Shown one piece after another: positions 10,038 through 17,709 of a DNA stretch of 64,000 nt. The translations under genes were made by a program, and so were the position numbers. Source of the DNA: Comamonas testosteroni (GTDB lineage: Bacteria > Pseudomonadota > Gammaproteobacteria > Burkholderiales > Burkholderiaceae_C); NCBI RefSeq assembly GCF_000761245.1, contig NZ_AWOR01000047.1, forward strand, positions 1 to 64,000, in the 5' to 3' direction. Below the pieces are notes generated by a model. It was not told the DNA's origin. It saw only the letters and a program-made list of their open reading frames with translations, and made no database searches. The first letter of the stretch is position 1. Every line of letters begins with the position of its first letter.

Positions 10038-10451
10038 TTAGTGCTCGTAAACCGCTTCCCAGTTGGCAAATCCCTTGACCTCGATCGGGTTGCCGCAGGG
10101 GTCGGTGAAGAACATCGTCCACTGTTCGCCGGGCTCGCCCTCGAAGCGCACCTGCGGCTCCAGGATGAAGGCCGTGCCAGCGGCTTTGAGGCGTTCGGCC
10201 AGGGCCAGCCAGTCGGGCTTGAGCAGGATCACGCCCAGGTGGGGCATGGGCACCATATGGTTGCCGACCTTGCCGGTGTTGCTCACGGCAAAGGGCTGGC
10301 CCAGGTGCAGGGAGATCTGGTGGCCGAAGAAGTCGAAATCGACCCAGGTGTCGGTGCTGCGGCCCTCGCGGCAGCCCAGCACGCCGCCGTAGAAACGGCG
10401 GGCCTGGTCGAGATCGGTCACGTGGTAGGCGAGATGAAAAGCGCTTTGCAT
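10038..10451 (-). CDS. VOC family (glyoxalase/bleomycin-resistance fold) protein
   Basis: The 137-residue protein has paired beta-alpha-beta units typical of the vicinal-oxygen-chelate fold: FHLAYHVTDLDQARRFYGGV at the N-terminus and WTMFFTDPCGNPIEVKGF at the C-terminus. The first-strand His (YHVTD), the central His in ISLHLG and the Glu in NPIEVK are in the usual metal-ligand positions, so a metal-dependent lyase or dioxygenase-like activity is possible. The substrate cannot be read from the sequence. The neighbour is a separately starting GST gene on the same strand, 45 bases upstream of this gene's start. Confidence 0.85.
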   Translation of the reverse strand: MQSAFHLAYHVTDLDQARRFYGGVLGCREGRSTDTWVDFDFFGHQISLHLGQPFAVSNTGKVGNHMVPMPHLGVILLKPDWLALAERLKAAGTAFILEPQVRFEGEPGEQWTMFFTDPCGNPIEVKGFANWEAVYEH

Positions 10452-10495
10452 GATGGGGCCAAGCGTAGCATCACCGAGCCCGTACCCGGCACGCT

Positions 10496-11155
10496 TCAGC
10501 GCGCAGCCTTGGCCTGTATGCGTGCCATCAGCTCTTCGGTATTGCTCTTGCGGTCGGCGTTGACCTTCTGCACCGTGGGGCGCTCGCTCATGCGCGCCAG
10601 ATAGTCGCGCACCGGCAGCTCGGCCAGCAAATCGCTGCCGCCCAGGATCTTGCTGGCGCTGCTGACCAGGGGCAGGTGCACGATGGCGCTGCAGTCGGCC
10701 AGCGTGAAGCTGTCGCCCGCGATGAACGGGGTATCGAAGCGGGCCAGCTTGGCAAAGGCCGCAATGTTCTTTTTCAGCTGCTCCAGCGTCTTGTCGCGCG
10801 CGCCGTCACTGATCTTGCCGCCGAAGAAGGCCTGGGGATAGAGGTTGCGCGCCACCAGCTCCAGGTGCAGGTTCAGATAGACGCAAAGCTCACGCACCTT
10901 GGCCGCGGCAAACGGGTCTGCGGGCAACAGCGGCACCTTGTTGGACAGTGTTTCCACATATTCGATGATGGCGTCGGACTCGCTGATGGCGCCATGCTGG
11001 GTGCGCAGATAGGGGACTTTGCCCAGCGGTGATTCCTCGTGGTTGGTGCTGCCCAGCCAGGCCAGCTCCTCGGCGAAGGGAATCTGCTTTTCCATCAAGG
11101 CCAGCTTGACCTTGTTGTAGTAGTTGCTGGCCGAAAATCCGCATAAAGTCAGCAT
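10496..11155 (-). CDS. Glutathione S-transferase family protein
   Basis: The 219-residue cytosolic GST has an N-terminal thioredoxin-like domain with the cis-proline (VPYL, Pro48) and the glutathione-binding SES (58-60), then an all-helical C-terminal domain. The start at 11155 is preceded by AGGAGA. An upstream extension to 11281 is open but has no ribosome site and encodes implausible sequence. The adjacent VOC gene lies on the same strand and the two could be co-transcribed. The substrate is unknown. Confidence 0.88.
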   Translation of the reverse strand: MLTLCGFSASNYYNKVKLALMEKQIPFAEELAWLGSTNHEESPLGKVPYLRTQHGAISESDAIIEYVETLSNKVPLLPADPFAAAKVRELCVYLNLHLELVARNLYPQAFFGGKISDGARDKTLEQLKKNIAAFAKLARFDTPFIAGDSFTLADCSAIVHLPLVSSASKILGGSDLLAELPVRDYLARMSERPTVQKVNADRKSNTEELMARIQAKAAR

Positions 11156-11275
11156 GCTTGTCTCCTGATCGGTGGTTGTGAATAGGCATACGTGGCCAGG
11201 TATCGTAGAGGCAAGTGACGCAAGCCGTGCGTCGCCAACCGGATAGCGGAGCGGGCCGGCTTCTACAATCGCTGC

Positions 11276-11677
11276 ATGCAATGGCGCTCATTCCATCCTC
11301 GGCACCGACCGGCAGCTCTGCTGGCGCGCCGGGTGCTGGGCGCATGGTTCTGCGTGCTGCTGGTCAGCATGCTCACGCCCTGGGCCCGTGCCACGCCGCC
11401 TGCCGGCTGGGAGGCCGTGTGCACGGCCAGCGGCAGCACCCACTGGGTGCCCAGCCCGGCCAGCGACGATGCCGCCACCCCGCATGGACTCGATTGCGCG
11501 CTGTGCCTGCCGCTGCTGGCGCCGCCGCCCGCGCAGCAGCCAGAGCCGGGCAGTCACCGCGCCGTTGTCGATGCCCGGCCCTGGGCCAATGTCGCGCACA
11601 GAGCCTTTGTCTCCACCTTGCCGCCCGTACGTGCGCCACCCTTTGAAACCCTGAAAAACATAGCTGAAGGCGCTTGA
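11276..11677 (+). CDS. DUF2946-type small exported/membrane protein
   Basis: The 133-residue protein has an Arg-rich N-terminus, one hydrophobic segment (about residues 20-36) and the motif GLDCALCLPLLAPP near 78-91. That Cys-x-x-Cys with a Pro-rich tail is typical of DUF2946 proteins, which are often encoded beside copper genes. The next gene here encodes a PCuAC copper chaperone, supporting a copper-related role by context only. The last codons (NIAEGA-stop) lie within a copy of the ATAGCTG...GCGCTT repeat family, so the C-terminus may have been remodelled by that repeat. It is divergent from the GST gene. Confidence 0.65.
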   Translation: MQWRSFHPRHRPAALLARRVLGAWFCVLLVSMLTPWARATPPAGWEAVCTASGSTHWVPSPASDDAATPHGLDCALCLPLLAPPPAQQPEPGSHRAVVDARPWANVAHRAFVSTLPPVRAPPFETLKNIAEGA

Positions 11678-11692
11678 TGGTCAAGCGCTTCA
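11657..11692 (+). repeat. ATAGC...GCGCTTGA repeat copy and hairpin at gene end
   Basis: AACATAGCTGAAGGCGCTTGA supplies the last codons and the stop of the preceding gene. CTGAAGGCGCTTGA (from 11663) then pairs, with one bulge, with TCAAGCGCTTCAG across a TGG loop. The hairpin lacks a clear T-tract, so a terminator role is uncertain. Confidence 0.55.
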
Positions 11693-11712
11693 GATCGATT
11701 TGAGATTGATAC

Positions 11713-11788
11713 GACTTACGCAAATCAGGCTCAAGCAAGGGCTTCGTTTCAAGGCGACCATCTTGATGCACTCTTGTTTGCGTAAGTC
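11713..11788. repeat. 76-bp element with inverted terminal repeats, copy 2 (MITE-like)
   Basis: The ends are GACTTACGCAAA and TTTGCGTAAGTC, a perfect 12-bp inverted repeat. The inside aligns with the reverse complement of the element at 9813-9889. It lies between the DUF2946 gene and the PCuAC gene and occupies most of the 139 bases separating them. Confidence 0.75.
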
Positions 11789-11816
11789 CAGACTGAATTT
11801 GAATGGAGATGGTTTC

Positions 11817-12332
11817 ATGAATATGCGTCGTTTTACCGTGATGGCCCTGGGTTCGCTGGTCGGTTCGCTGCTGGTTTCCGGTGCCGCCTGGGCCCATGCC
11901 GATGCTGCCCATGTCAAGGTTGAAAATGCCTGGGCCCGCGCCAGCGTGGCGGGTCAGCAGGCTTCGGGGGCCTTTATGCGCCTGACGGCCCAGGAGCCGC
12001 TCAAGCTCGTCGGTGTGGAAACCACGGCCGCCGCCGTGGCCGAGGTGCACGAGATGAAGATGGAGGGCGACGTGATGCGAATGCGCGCCATCGAGGCGCT
12101 GGAACTGCCTCAGGGCGTAGCCGTGGATCTCAAGCCCGGCGGCTATCACCTGATGCTGCAGCAGCTCAAGGCCCCGCTGGTCAAGGACAGCCAGGTGCCC
12201 GTGACCCTGGTGTTCAAGGATGCCAAGGGGGCCCTCTCGCGCCTGAGCCTGCAATTGCCGGTGCGTGCGACGGCCCCAGCGGCTGCCGGCGCTGGGCACC
12301 AGCACATGGGCCATGGTGCGCATCAGCATTGA
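11817..12332 (+). CDS. PCu(A)C-type periplasmic copper chaperone
   Basis: The 171-residue protein has a Sec signal peptide ending around AAWAHA, then a PCuAC domain. The copper-binding residues are in order: HEMKMEGDVMRMR, then PGGYHLML, giving the His-Met...His-x-Met arrangement of the family. A His/Met-rich tail (HQHMGHGAHQH) probably adds metal binding. Family members deliver Cu(I) to cytochrome oxidase or to Sco proteins in the periplasm. The start at 11817 has GGAG 8 bases upstream; an ATG at 11823 is the alternative. The upstream 76-bp repeat separates it from the DUF2946 gene. Confidence 0.9.
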   Translation: MNMRRFTVMALGSLVGSLLVSGAAWAHADAAHVKVENAWARASVAGQQASGAFMRLTAQEPLKLVGVETTAAAVAEVHEMKMEGDVMRMRAIEALELPQGVAVDLKPGGYHLMLQQLKAPLVKDSQVPVTLVFKDAKGALSRLSLQLPVRATAPAAAGAGHQHMGHGAHQH

Positions 12333-12459
12333 GGCCCTGAGCCAGGGCTGCTGCCTGCTCCCTTGTTTGCAGCAAACATCGCAAGTGCAGTAAGCTAGTT
12401 CCGCATCCGGCCCTGTCCGGATGCGGATTCTGGTATCCATCCCTGCAGTGGAGAGCACT

Positions 12460-13341
12460 ATGAGCGGTGACGCATCGGCATTTGGTTTCGGCAAGTTCAT
12501 TCCCGGCTTTGATTTTCTGCAGGGGCTGGCGCAAAGCGCTGGCGCTGCGGCCAATCCCATGGGCCGTGTGCCGCAATGGGTGGCTCCCACCGTAAGCGTG
12601 GAAGAGGTTGACAAGCGCATTGCCGAGCTGAAAGCCGTGCAGTTCTGGCTGGAGCAAAACAGCCGCGCCCTGGCTGCCACCATCCAGGCGCTGGAAGTGC
12701 AGCGCATGACGCTGTCCACGCTCAAGGACATGAATGTCAGCATGAGCGAGCTGGCCAAGTCCTTCCCTTTCCCCGGTGCAGCTCAGGCAGATCCTGCTGC
12801 GACCGGCAATACCGGCTGGCCCATGGGAGGTGCCACGGCCACGGCCAAGGCTGCGGTTGCAGAGCCGCTGGCAAGCCCTGCGCCCGAGCCTGAAGCACAG
12901 GCTGCGGCGCAAGAGGAGCAGAACCATGCCAAGGCTCAGGCAGAGCTGCCTTCTCAGGCTGCCTTGAGCCAGGCCATGCAATGGTGGGGAGCGCTGACCC
13001 AGCAGTTCCAGCAGATTGCGGCCAAGGCCATGGCAGAGCCCGTTCCGCCCGAGACCTTGGCCGCTGCCCAGCGCGCGACCGAGATGGCCAGCGGTTTTGC
13101 CAAGTCCACCATGGAAAAGGTGATGGCACAGGCAGGCGGCCTTGGCGCTGCAGCTGCAGCAAAAAGTGCGGCAAAGAGTGCCGCGGCAGCCGAGCCCGGG
13201 CCTGCACGCAAGGCGGCGGCCAAGACCGGTCAACCCAAAACGGCAGCCAGCAAGACGGCTGCCGCTAAAAAAACTGCTTCCAAGCAGCCTGCCGCCAAAA
13301 AGACTGCAGCCAAAACCTCTGCTACCTCGCGCAAGCCCTGA
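12460..13341 (+). CDS. phaM: PhaM-like polyhydroxyalkanoate granule regulatory protein
   Basis: The 293-residue protein has the PhaM core WVAPTVSVEEVDKRI followed by a long helix (LKAVQFWLEQN...IQALEVQRMTL), then an Ala-rich linker. The Lys/Ala/Thr-rich tail from about residue 215 resembles histone H1 (repeats such as AAKKTA and SKTAA). In Ralstonia eutropha, PhaM activates PHB synthase PhaC1 and ties granules to the nucleoid through such a DNA-binding tail. The start is the ATG at 12460 after a GGAGAG site. No other pha gene is in the window, so the granule role rests on homology. Confidence 0.82.
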   Translation: MSGDASAFGFGKFIPGFDFLQGLAQSAGAAANPMGRVPQWVAPTVSVEEVDKRIAELKAVQFWLEQNSRALAATIQALEVQRMTLSTLKDMNVSMSELAKSFPFPGAAQADPAATGNTGWPMGGATATAKAAVAEPLASPAPEPEAQAAAQEEQNHAKAQAELPSQAALSQAMQWWGALTQQFQQIAAKAMAEPVPPETLAAAQRATEMASGFAKSTMEKVMAQAGGLGAAAAAKSAAKSAAAAEPGPARKAAAKTGQPKTAASKTAAAKKTASKQPAAKKTAAKTSATSRKP

Positions 13342-13413
13342 GCAATCCCTTCCCGCTAAGGTGGAAAATCGTGGTTGCAAGGCATCCACGCTCCAGCAAG
13401 AACAGGAGGGCTT

Positions 13414-14664
13414 ATGTCACTGTTTCCCGTCGCTCATGCCAGCCATGAAGACTGGCGCGCTGCGACTGAGCAAGTCGTGCTGCAGCTGCGTGGGCAGTTG
13501 CTGCGCCAGTCACTGCAGCCGCATCGGCTGGGTCTGGTCTATATCGCGCAGGGGCTGGTGCCCCATGCGCAGCAACTGCTGGCGCTGCTGGCGCGCGAGC
13601 TGCCTCAGGTCACCGACTGGGTGGGCAGCTCCGGCCACGCCGTATTGGCCATGGAGCATGAGTACTCCGAAAGCTCCTCGCTGGCGGTCATGTTGCTGGA
13701 CCTGCCCGCCGCCCACTACCGCGTCTATTCCGGCGTGGCGCCGCTGGCACAAAGCGGCGCCGAAGCTGGATTCGAGGCGCATTCGGCCCTGGTGCACTCC
13801 AGCATCGATCAACCCGATCTTGCGGAGCTGCTGCTGGAGCTTTCCGAGCGCATCAGCTCTGGAAATCTGTTCGGGGCGCTCAGCAGCGAGCAGGGCGTGC
13901 AGTTTGCCTGCCGCGCCGAAGATCTGCCCCGCTTGCGTGCCCAGGCCAGCGTCGGCATTTTTCATGCCGGCTTTTCGGGGGTGGCCTTCGATGCCGACGT
14001 GGCCTGCACCTCCAGGCTAGCCCAGGGCTGTGCGCCTTTGGACACGGGGCTTGCGATTACCGAGGCCAGGGGCCCGGTGGTGCTGGAGCTCGAAGGCGAG
14101 CCCGCCTTGCCCCGACTGCTGCAGATGCTGGATGTGGAAGCCAGTCCCAGCGCCGGCGGCGGCTGGCAGGCGGCGCTGTCCCAGCTGCGCAAGACCCAGG
14201 CGGCGATTGCCCCGCTGGGCCGGGGGCTGGAGCGCGGCGCGCTGACCGACGAGGCCCAGGTGCTGCATATCGTGGGGCTGGACCCGGTGCGCCAGGGCAT
14301 TGCGCTGTCGTCGCCCGTGGAAGCCGAGCATACGGTGATCTTCTGCCAGCGCCAGAGCAGCGCAGCCCGCCATGAGCTGATGCAGATGGGGGCGGCCCTC
14401 AAGGATGCGCTGCAGCCCGACTTTGCCGATGCCGGCTCCGAAACCATGGCCGAAGCGGCCGTGCCGCAGCATATACGCGGTGCCATCTATGTGAGCAGCA
14501 AGGGGCGCGGCAGCGAGCTGTTTGGCGGCGCCGATGCCGAGCTCAAGCTGCTGCGCCATGCGCTGGGGCCGGTGCCTCTGATCGGCCTGGTGGCCGAGGC
14601 CCAGCTGATGGATGCGCATGTGCATCAGCTGGCCGGCGTGCTGACGGTGTTTACCGGCAAATAG
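13414..14664 (+). CDS. FIST domain (FIST_N/FIST_C) sensor protein
   Basis: The 416-residue soluble protein has a FIST N-terminal half and a C-terminal half ending LIGLVAEAQLMDAHVHQLAGVLTVF. FIST domains are proposed small-ligand sensors in signalling proteins; here the domain stands alone, with no kinase or methyl-accepting part. The start at 13414 has an excellent ribosome site (AGGAGGG, 13404-13410). The gene follows phaM by 72 bases on the same strand and may be co-transcribed. The ligand and output are unknown. Confidence 0.8.
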   Translation: MSLFPVAHASHEDWRAATEQVVLQLRGQLLRQSLQPHRLGLVYIAQGLVPHAQQLLALLARELPQVTDWVGSSGHAVLAMEHEYSESSSLAVMLLDLPAAHYRVYSGVAPLAQSGAEAGFEAHSALVHSSIDQPDLAELLLELSERISSGNLFGALSSEQGVQFACRAEDLPRLRAQASVGIFHAGFSGVAFDADVACTSRLAQGCAPLDTGLAITEARGPVVLELEGEPALPRLLQMLDVEASPSAGGGWQAALSQLRKTQAAIAPLGRGLERGALTDEAQVLHIVGLDPVRQGIALSSPVEAEHTVIFCQRQSSAARHELMQMGAALKDALQPDFADAGSETMAEAAVPQHIRGAIYVSSKGRGSELFGGADAELKLLRHALGPVPLIGLVAEAQLMDAHVHQLAGVLTVFTGK

Positions 14665-14671
14665 CCTTAAA

Positions 14672-14759
14672 TTTGATAGCTGCTAGCGCTTGATTTAAAT
14701 GGTTTTCAAACTCAATTGACTCTGAAGTCATGAATTAACCAGCGTAAGCAGCTATCAAA
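14672..14759. repeat. 88-bp inverted-repeat element of the TTGATAGC family (complete copy)
   Basis: The left end reads TTGATAGCTGCTAGCGCTTG and the right end, reverse-complemented, TTTGATAGCTGCTTACGCT, giving imperfect inverted ends of about 19 bp around an AT-rich centre. This is the most complete copy in the window of the family also seen at 197, 9768, 11657, 30277, 41908, 48982 and 57636. Confidence 0.65.
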
Positions 14760-14811
14760 AAAGAAATTCACCCCCAAAGCTGGCGCGGCCTGAAATCAGC
14801 GATGCCGAGCA

Positions 14812-14886
14812 AGAGCCGCGTCGCGGCGATGGCATCGTCCCCCTCCGCGAAGCAGAGAGGGGGAAGCGGCGGGGCCGCTCAGGGGG
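14812..14886 (-). repeat. GC-rich post-stop repeat, copy B (contains the stop codon)
   Basis: On the minus strand it reads CCCCCTGAGCGGCCCCGCCG, then TTCCCCCTCTC, a short turn and GGAGGGGGACGA. CCCCCTC and GAGGGGG can pair. The TGA of the upstream gene at 14879-14881 is the TGA inside CCCCCTGAG. Confidence 0.75.
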
Positions 14887-16033
14887 TGGAATACAGTTCC
14901 ACGCCCAGATTCAGCATCAGGCGATTGGCCCAGCCAAACAGTGCGGCCGAGTGCAGCATGTCCAGAATTTCCAGATCGGACAGCCCTGCATCGCGCAGCG
15001 GCTGCAGATTCTGCTTGCCAAAGCTGCCGGGCGTGCGCGTCAGTGCCAGCGAAGCCTGGATGATGGCGCGCTCGCGGGCATTGGTGCCGGCGGTGTCGGG
15101 CTCGTCAAACAGCTGGGCCATCACATCGTTGCGTTTGGCCAGCTGCTCGAAGCGCTGGGCGTGCACCGATGCGCAGTACACGCAGCCGTTGGAGCGAGAG
15201 ACGGCAGTTGCCGCCACTTCGCGCTCGGCGCGGGACAGGCCGCCGGGCGCATACATGATGGCGTTGAAGGCCTGGGAGCGTTCCAGCAGCACCTGGGGCT
15301 GGCGGGCCAGCACCAGGTAGAAGTCCATGCTCTTGGCCTTGGGGTGGCTGACTTCCAGCACATGCTGCTGCTCGGGCGTGGCGGTGTCCGGGTCCAGCAC
15401 CTGCAGCCAGGCCTTCCAGTCCAGCGTCTCGCTGGTAAAGCCGTTGCGGCGCAGCGGCTCGCCGGGCGGTGGCAGGTTGGCGGGGTGCACAAAGGGTGCG
15501 GCATCGGCGATCTGGGCGGCAGACGCTTCGGTCACTCCGCCCAGATCGCCCATGGCCTTCACACCCGCCAGCAGGCGGGCTTGGTAGGCAACAAAGCCGA
15601 TCAGCTGGGCCAGCAAAACGGTGTCGTTGAGTGACAGACCGGCGGCAGGAATGGCCAGCAGCGCGGCCTGATCGCTCTGGGCTGGGTTCAGGGCCAGCGT
15701 GCGCACAAAGTGCAGCATGGCGTCCAGGCGTGCATTGCCGGTCTGCGCGCCGGGCTGATCGAGGATGGAGCGCAGCTCGGGCGTGATGGCGTCGCCAAGG
15801 GCCTGGGCGCGGCCGCGATATTCGGCTTCCAGCACGCTCACGCCGCTGACGCGGGCCTGCTCGGCCGCCAGTACCAGGCGCTCGGCCTGGGTCAGATCGC
15901 TGTCCAGCTGATTGCCCAGCAGCAGGTCTTCGCAGGCCTGGGTGGCCAGAGCGACTTTTTCGCGCTCGTGGCGTGTGGTGAATGTGGGGCCGCCCTGTTC
16001 GAGGCCGGCCAGTCGGTCTATTGTGTCTGTCAT
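14879..16033 (-). CDS. Tandem carboxymuconolactone decarboxylase/AhpD-fold protein (CMD domain protein)
   Basis: The 384-residue protein has two AhpD-like helical halves. The C-terminal half has the redox motif SNGCVYCASVH (Cys284, Cys287, His291), as in alkylhydroperoxidase AhpD. The N-terminal half has the fold pattern (LVLAAEQARVSG, GFVAYQARLLAG) without the CxxC. It resembles a fusion of the Avi_7170 and Avi_7169-type CMD families. Those families occur beside flavin monooxygenases and solute transporters, and the same context is seen here: the FMO gene ends 15 bases upstream. Its stop codon lies inside a repeat. The physiological substrate is unknown. Confidence 0.78.
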   Translation of the reverse strand: MTDTIDRLAGLEQGGPTFTTRHEREKVALATQACEDLLLGNQLDSDLTQAERLVLAAEQARVSGVSVLEAEYRGRAQALGDAITPELRSILDQPGAQTGNARLDAMLHFVRTLALNPAQSDQAALLAIPAAGLSLNDTVLLAQLIGFVAYQARLLAGVKAMGDLGGVTEASAAQIADAAPFVHPANLPPPGEPLRRNGFTSETLDWKAWLQVLDPDTATPEQQHVLEVSHPKAKSMDFYLVLARQPQVLLERSQAFNAIMYAPGGLSRAEREVAATAVSRSNGCVYCASVHAQRFEQLAKRNDVMAQLFDEPDTAGTNARERAIIQASLALTRTPGSFGKQNLQPLRDAGLSDLEILDMLHSAALFGWANRLMLNLGVELYSTP

Positions 16034-16048
16034 GCGAAGTCTCTTGAT

Positions 16049-17512
16049 TTAGGGTTGCAGCTGCCGGATGCGCGCAGCGCTGTCGGCGGGGGTCCATTCC
16101 GTGCCGTCCAGCTCGGGCTCGGCATAGGCCTTGAGCTTGGCAAAGTGCTGCTCGATATCGTTCAGGTAGAACAGCGAGGCCAGACCTTGCGCGAGTTTGC
16201 GCGCCCCGTCGCTGATGGCGGGAATATCGCCCGACACCGTGCCGTGCGAGAGCGCAGCGGGGTAGCAGAAGCAGTGAATCCGGTCGAGGCCGGGAAGGTC
16301 ACCCTGGAGCTCGAACAGCGGCCCCAGATCGGGCGATGCGCTCAGCTCGGCATCCTCGTCGCCGGACTCGGGCGTGAAGCGGCTGCTCCACAGCTTTACA
16401 TGGGCAGCGATGTCCGCAAACTCGGGGCGCAGGCTCCAGTCGATGGCAAAGCCCGTGGAGACGATGAGAAAGTCCAGCACGAACACGCCGGCCGAGGTCT
16501 TCACCTGCAGCTTGTCGCCCGCTTTCTCCGCAGCTTGCACGGCGCAGCCCAGGTGGAAGAAGGCGTTGTCATGGCGCGAGACGCGCAGCGTGCTGCCATG
16601 CGGGGGCGGCACCTGCTGGGCGTTGATGTAGTGGCGGATGCGCCATTTCCAGGCATCGGGCAGCAGGTACTGGCCATGTGTCAGGCCGGGCACGCCCGAG
16701 CCCTTGGACTTGTTGACCAGCGGCAGCTGCTGGCGGCGGATCAGCATGTCCACGCTGGCTGCGCCGTTTTCGAGAGCCGTCGCGGCGCTGTCCATGGCCG
16801 AAGCCCCGGCGCCGACCACGCCCACATGCTTGCCCGCCAGCGTGGCGTAGTCCATGGCGTCGGAGGAATGGGCCCAGAACTTCCTGTCCACGCCCCGCAT
16901 GAAGGCGGGAACCGTGGCGCCGCCCAGACCGTCGCGGCCCGTGGCCAGCACCAGGCGGCGGGTTTGCCAGGTGGCGGTCACGCCATTGGCCTTGACATCG
17001 ACTTCCACCACGCCATCGGCCTGCGGGCGCACGGCAATGACTTCATGGCCGTTGCGCACATCGGCGTTGGTCACGCGGCGGTACCAGCGCAGATAGTCCA
17101 TCCACTGCAGGCGCGGAATCTTGTCCAGCGCCGTCCAGGCATCGAGTCCGAACTGGGCGATGAACCAGGCGCGAAAGGACAGGGCTGCCACACCCATGGC
17201 GGGGCCGGTCAGCTCCTTGGGCGAGCGCAGGGTTTCCATGCGCGCCGTGGTGGCCCATGGGCCTTCGAAGTCCGGCGCGGACCTGTCCAACAGCACGGGC
17301 TTGATGCCGACCTGCTGCAGCGCCATGCTCAGCGCGAGGCCGGCCTGGCCGGCGCCGATGACGAGCACGTCATGCACCGGCAGTCCCTTGCGCGTGGAGG
17401 GAGGAATCCAGGCCTTGGCAGGCCAGCCCAGAGTGACGAAGTCGTCACGCAGGCGTTCTTCCAGCGTTGCCAGCCCCGATGTGGCGGCTGTCGTAGAAGT
17501 AGAAATTGACAT
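16049..17512 (-). CDS. Flavin-containing monooxygenase-type FAD/NADP oxidoreductase
   Basis: The 487-residue protein has an FAD-binding GAGQAG (53-58) after VLVIG and a second dinucleotide motif GAGASA (234-239) for NADPH, the two-Rossmann layout of group B flavin monooxygenases. There is no signal peptide. The first 45 residues are a polar extension before the FAD domain. It lies 15 bases upstream of the CMD gene on the same strand, so the two are very likely co-transcribed and may act in sequence on one substrate. A TctC binding protein lies further upstream beyond a repeat. Confidence 0.82.
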   Translation of the reverse strand: MSISTSTTAATSGLATLEERLRDDFVTLGWPAKAWIPPSTRKGLPVHDVLVIGAGQAGLALSMALQQVGIKPVLLDRSAPDFEGPWATTARMETLRSPKELTGPAMGVAALSFRAWFIAQFGLDAWTALDKIPRLQWMDYLRWYRRVTNADVRNGHEVIAVRPQADGVVEVDVKANGVTATWQTRRLVLATGRDGLGGATVPAFMRGVDRKFWAHSSDAMDYATLAGKHVGVVGAGASAMDSAATALENGAASVDMLIRRQQLPLVNKSKGSGVPGLTHGQYLLPDAWKWRIRHYINAQQVPPPHGSTLRVSRHDNAFFHLGCAVQAAEKAGDKLQVKTSAGVFVLDFLIVSTGFAIDWSLRPEFADIAAHVKLWSSRFTPESGDEDAELSASPDLGPLFELQGDLPGLDRIHCFCYPAALSHGTVSGDIPAISDGARKLAQGLASLFYLNDIEQHFAKLKAYAEPELDGTEWTPADSAARIRQLQP

Positions 17513-17607
17513 AGCTAAAACCCAAAAGCGCCTGAGGCTTGAGCCGCAGACGCATCAAACAAACACCGATAACTTAACACTGCTTGAACTCGAAGCAGGA
17601 CCAAGTG

Positions 17608-17709
17608 AGAGACATCGAGGAAGGGCCGCCCCGCACCGAGGGTGTCGTTCCTCTGCCTTGGCGCGCAGCGCGTAGACAGAGGGGGAAGCGGCAGGGCCGC
17701 TCAGGGGTG
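17608..17709 (-). repeat. GC-rich post-stop repeat, copy C
   Basis: On the minus strand, directly after the TAA of the TctC gene, it reads CACCCCTGAGCGGCCCTGCC, then CTTCCCCCTCTG, GAACGACACCCTCGGTG and CGGGGCGGCCCTTCCTC. It is one of the best-conserved copies and fills about half of the 197 bases between the TctC and FMO genes. Confidence 0.75.

Noticed and set aside
15710..17509. 599-residue plus-strand frame opposite the monooxygenase
   Set aside because: Antisense to an enzyme with two intact dinucleotide-binding motifs.
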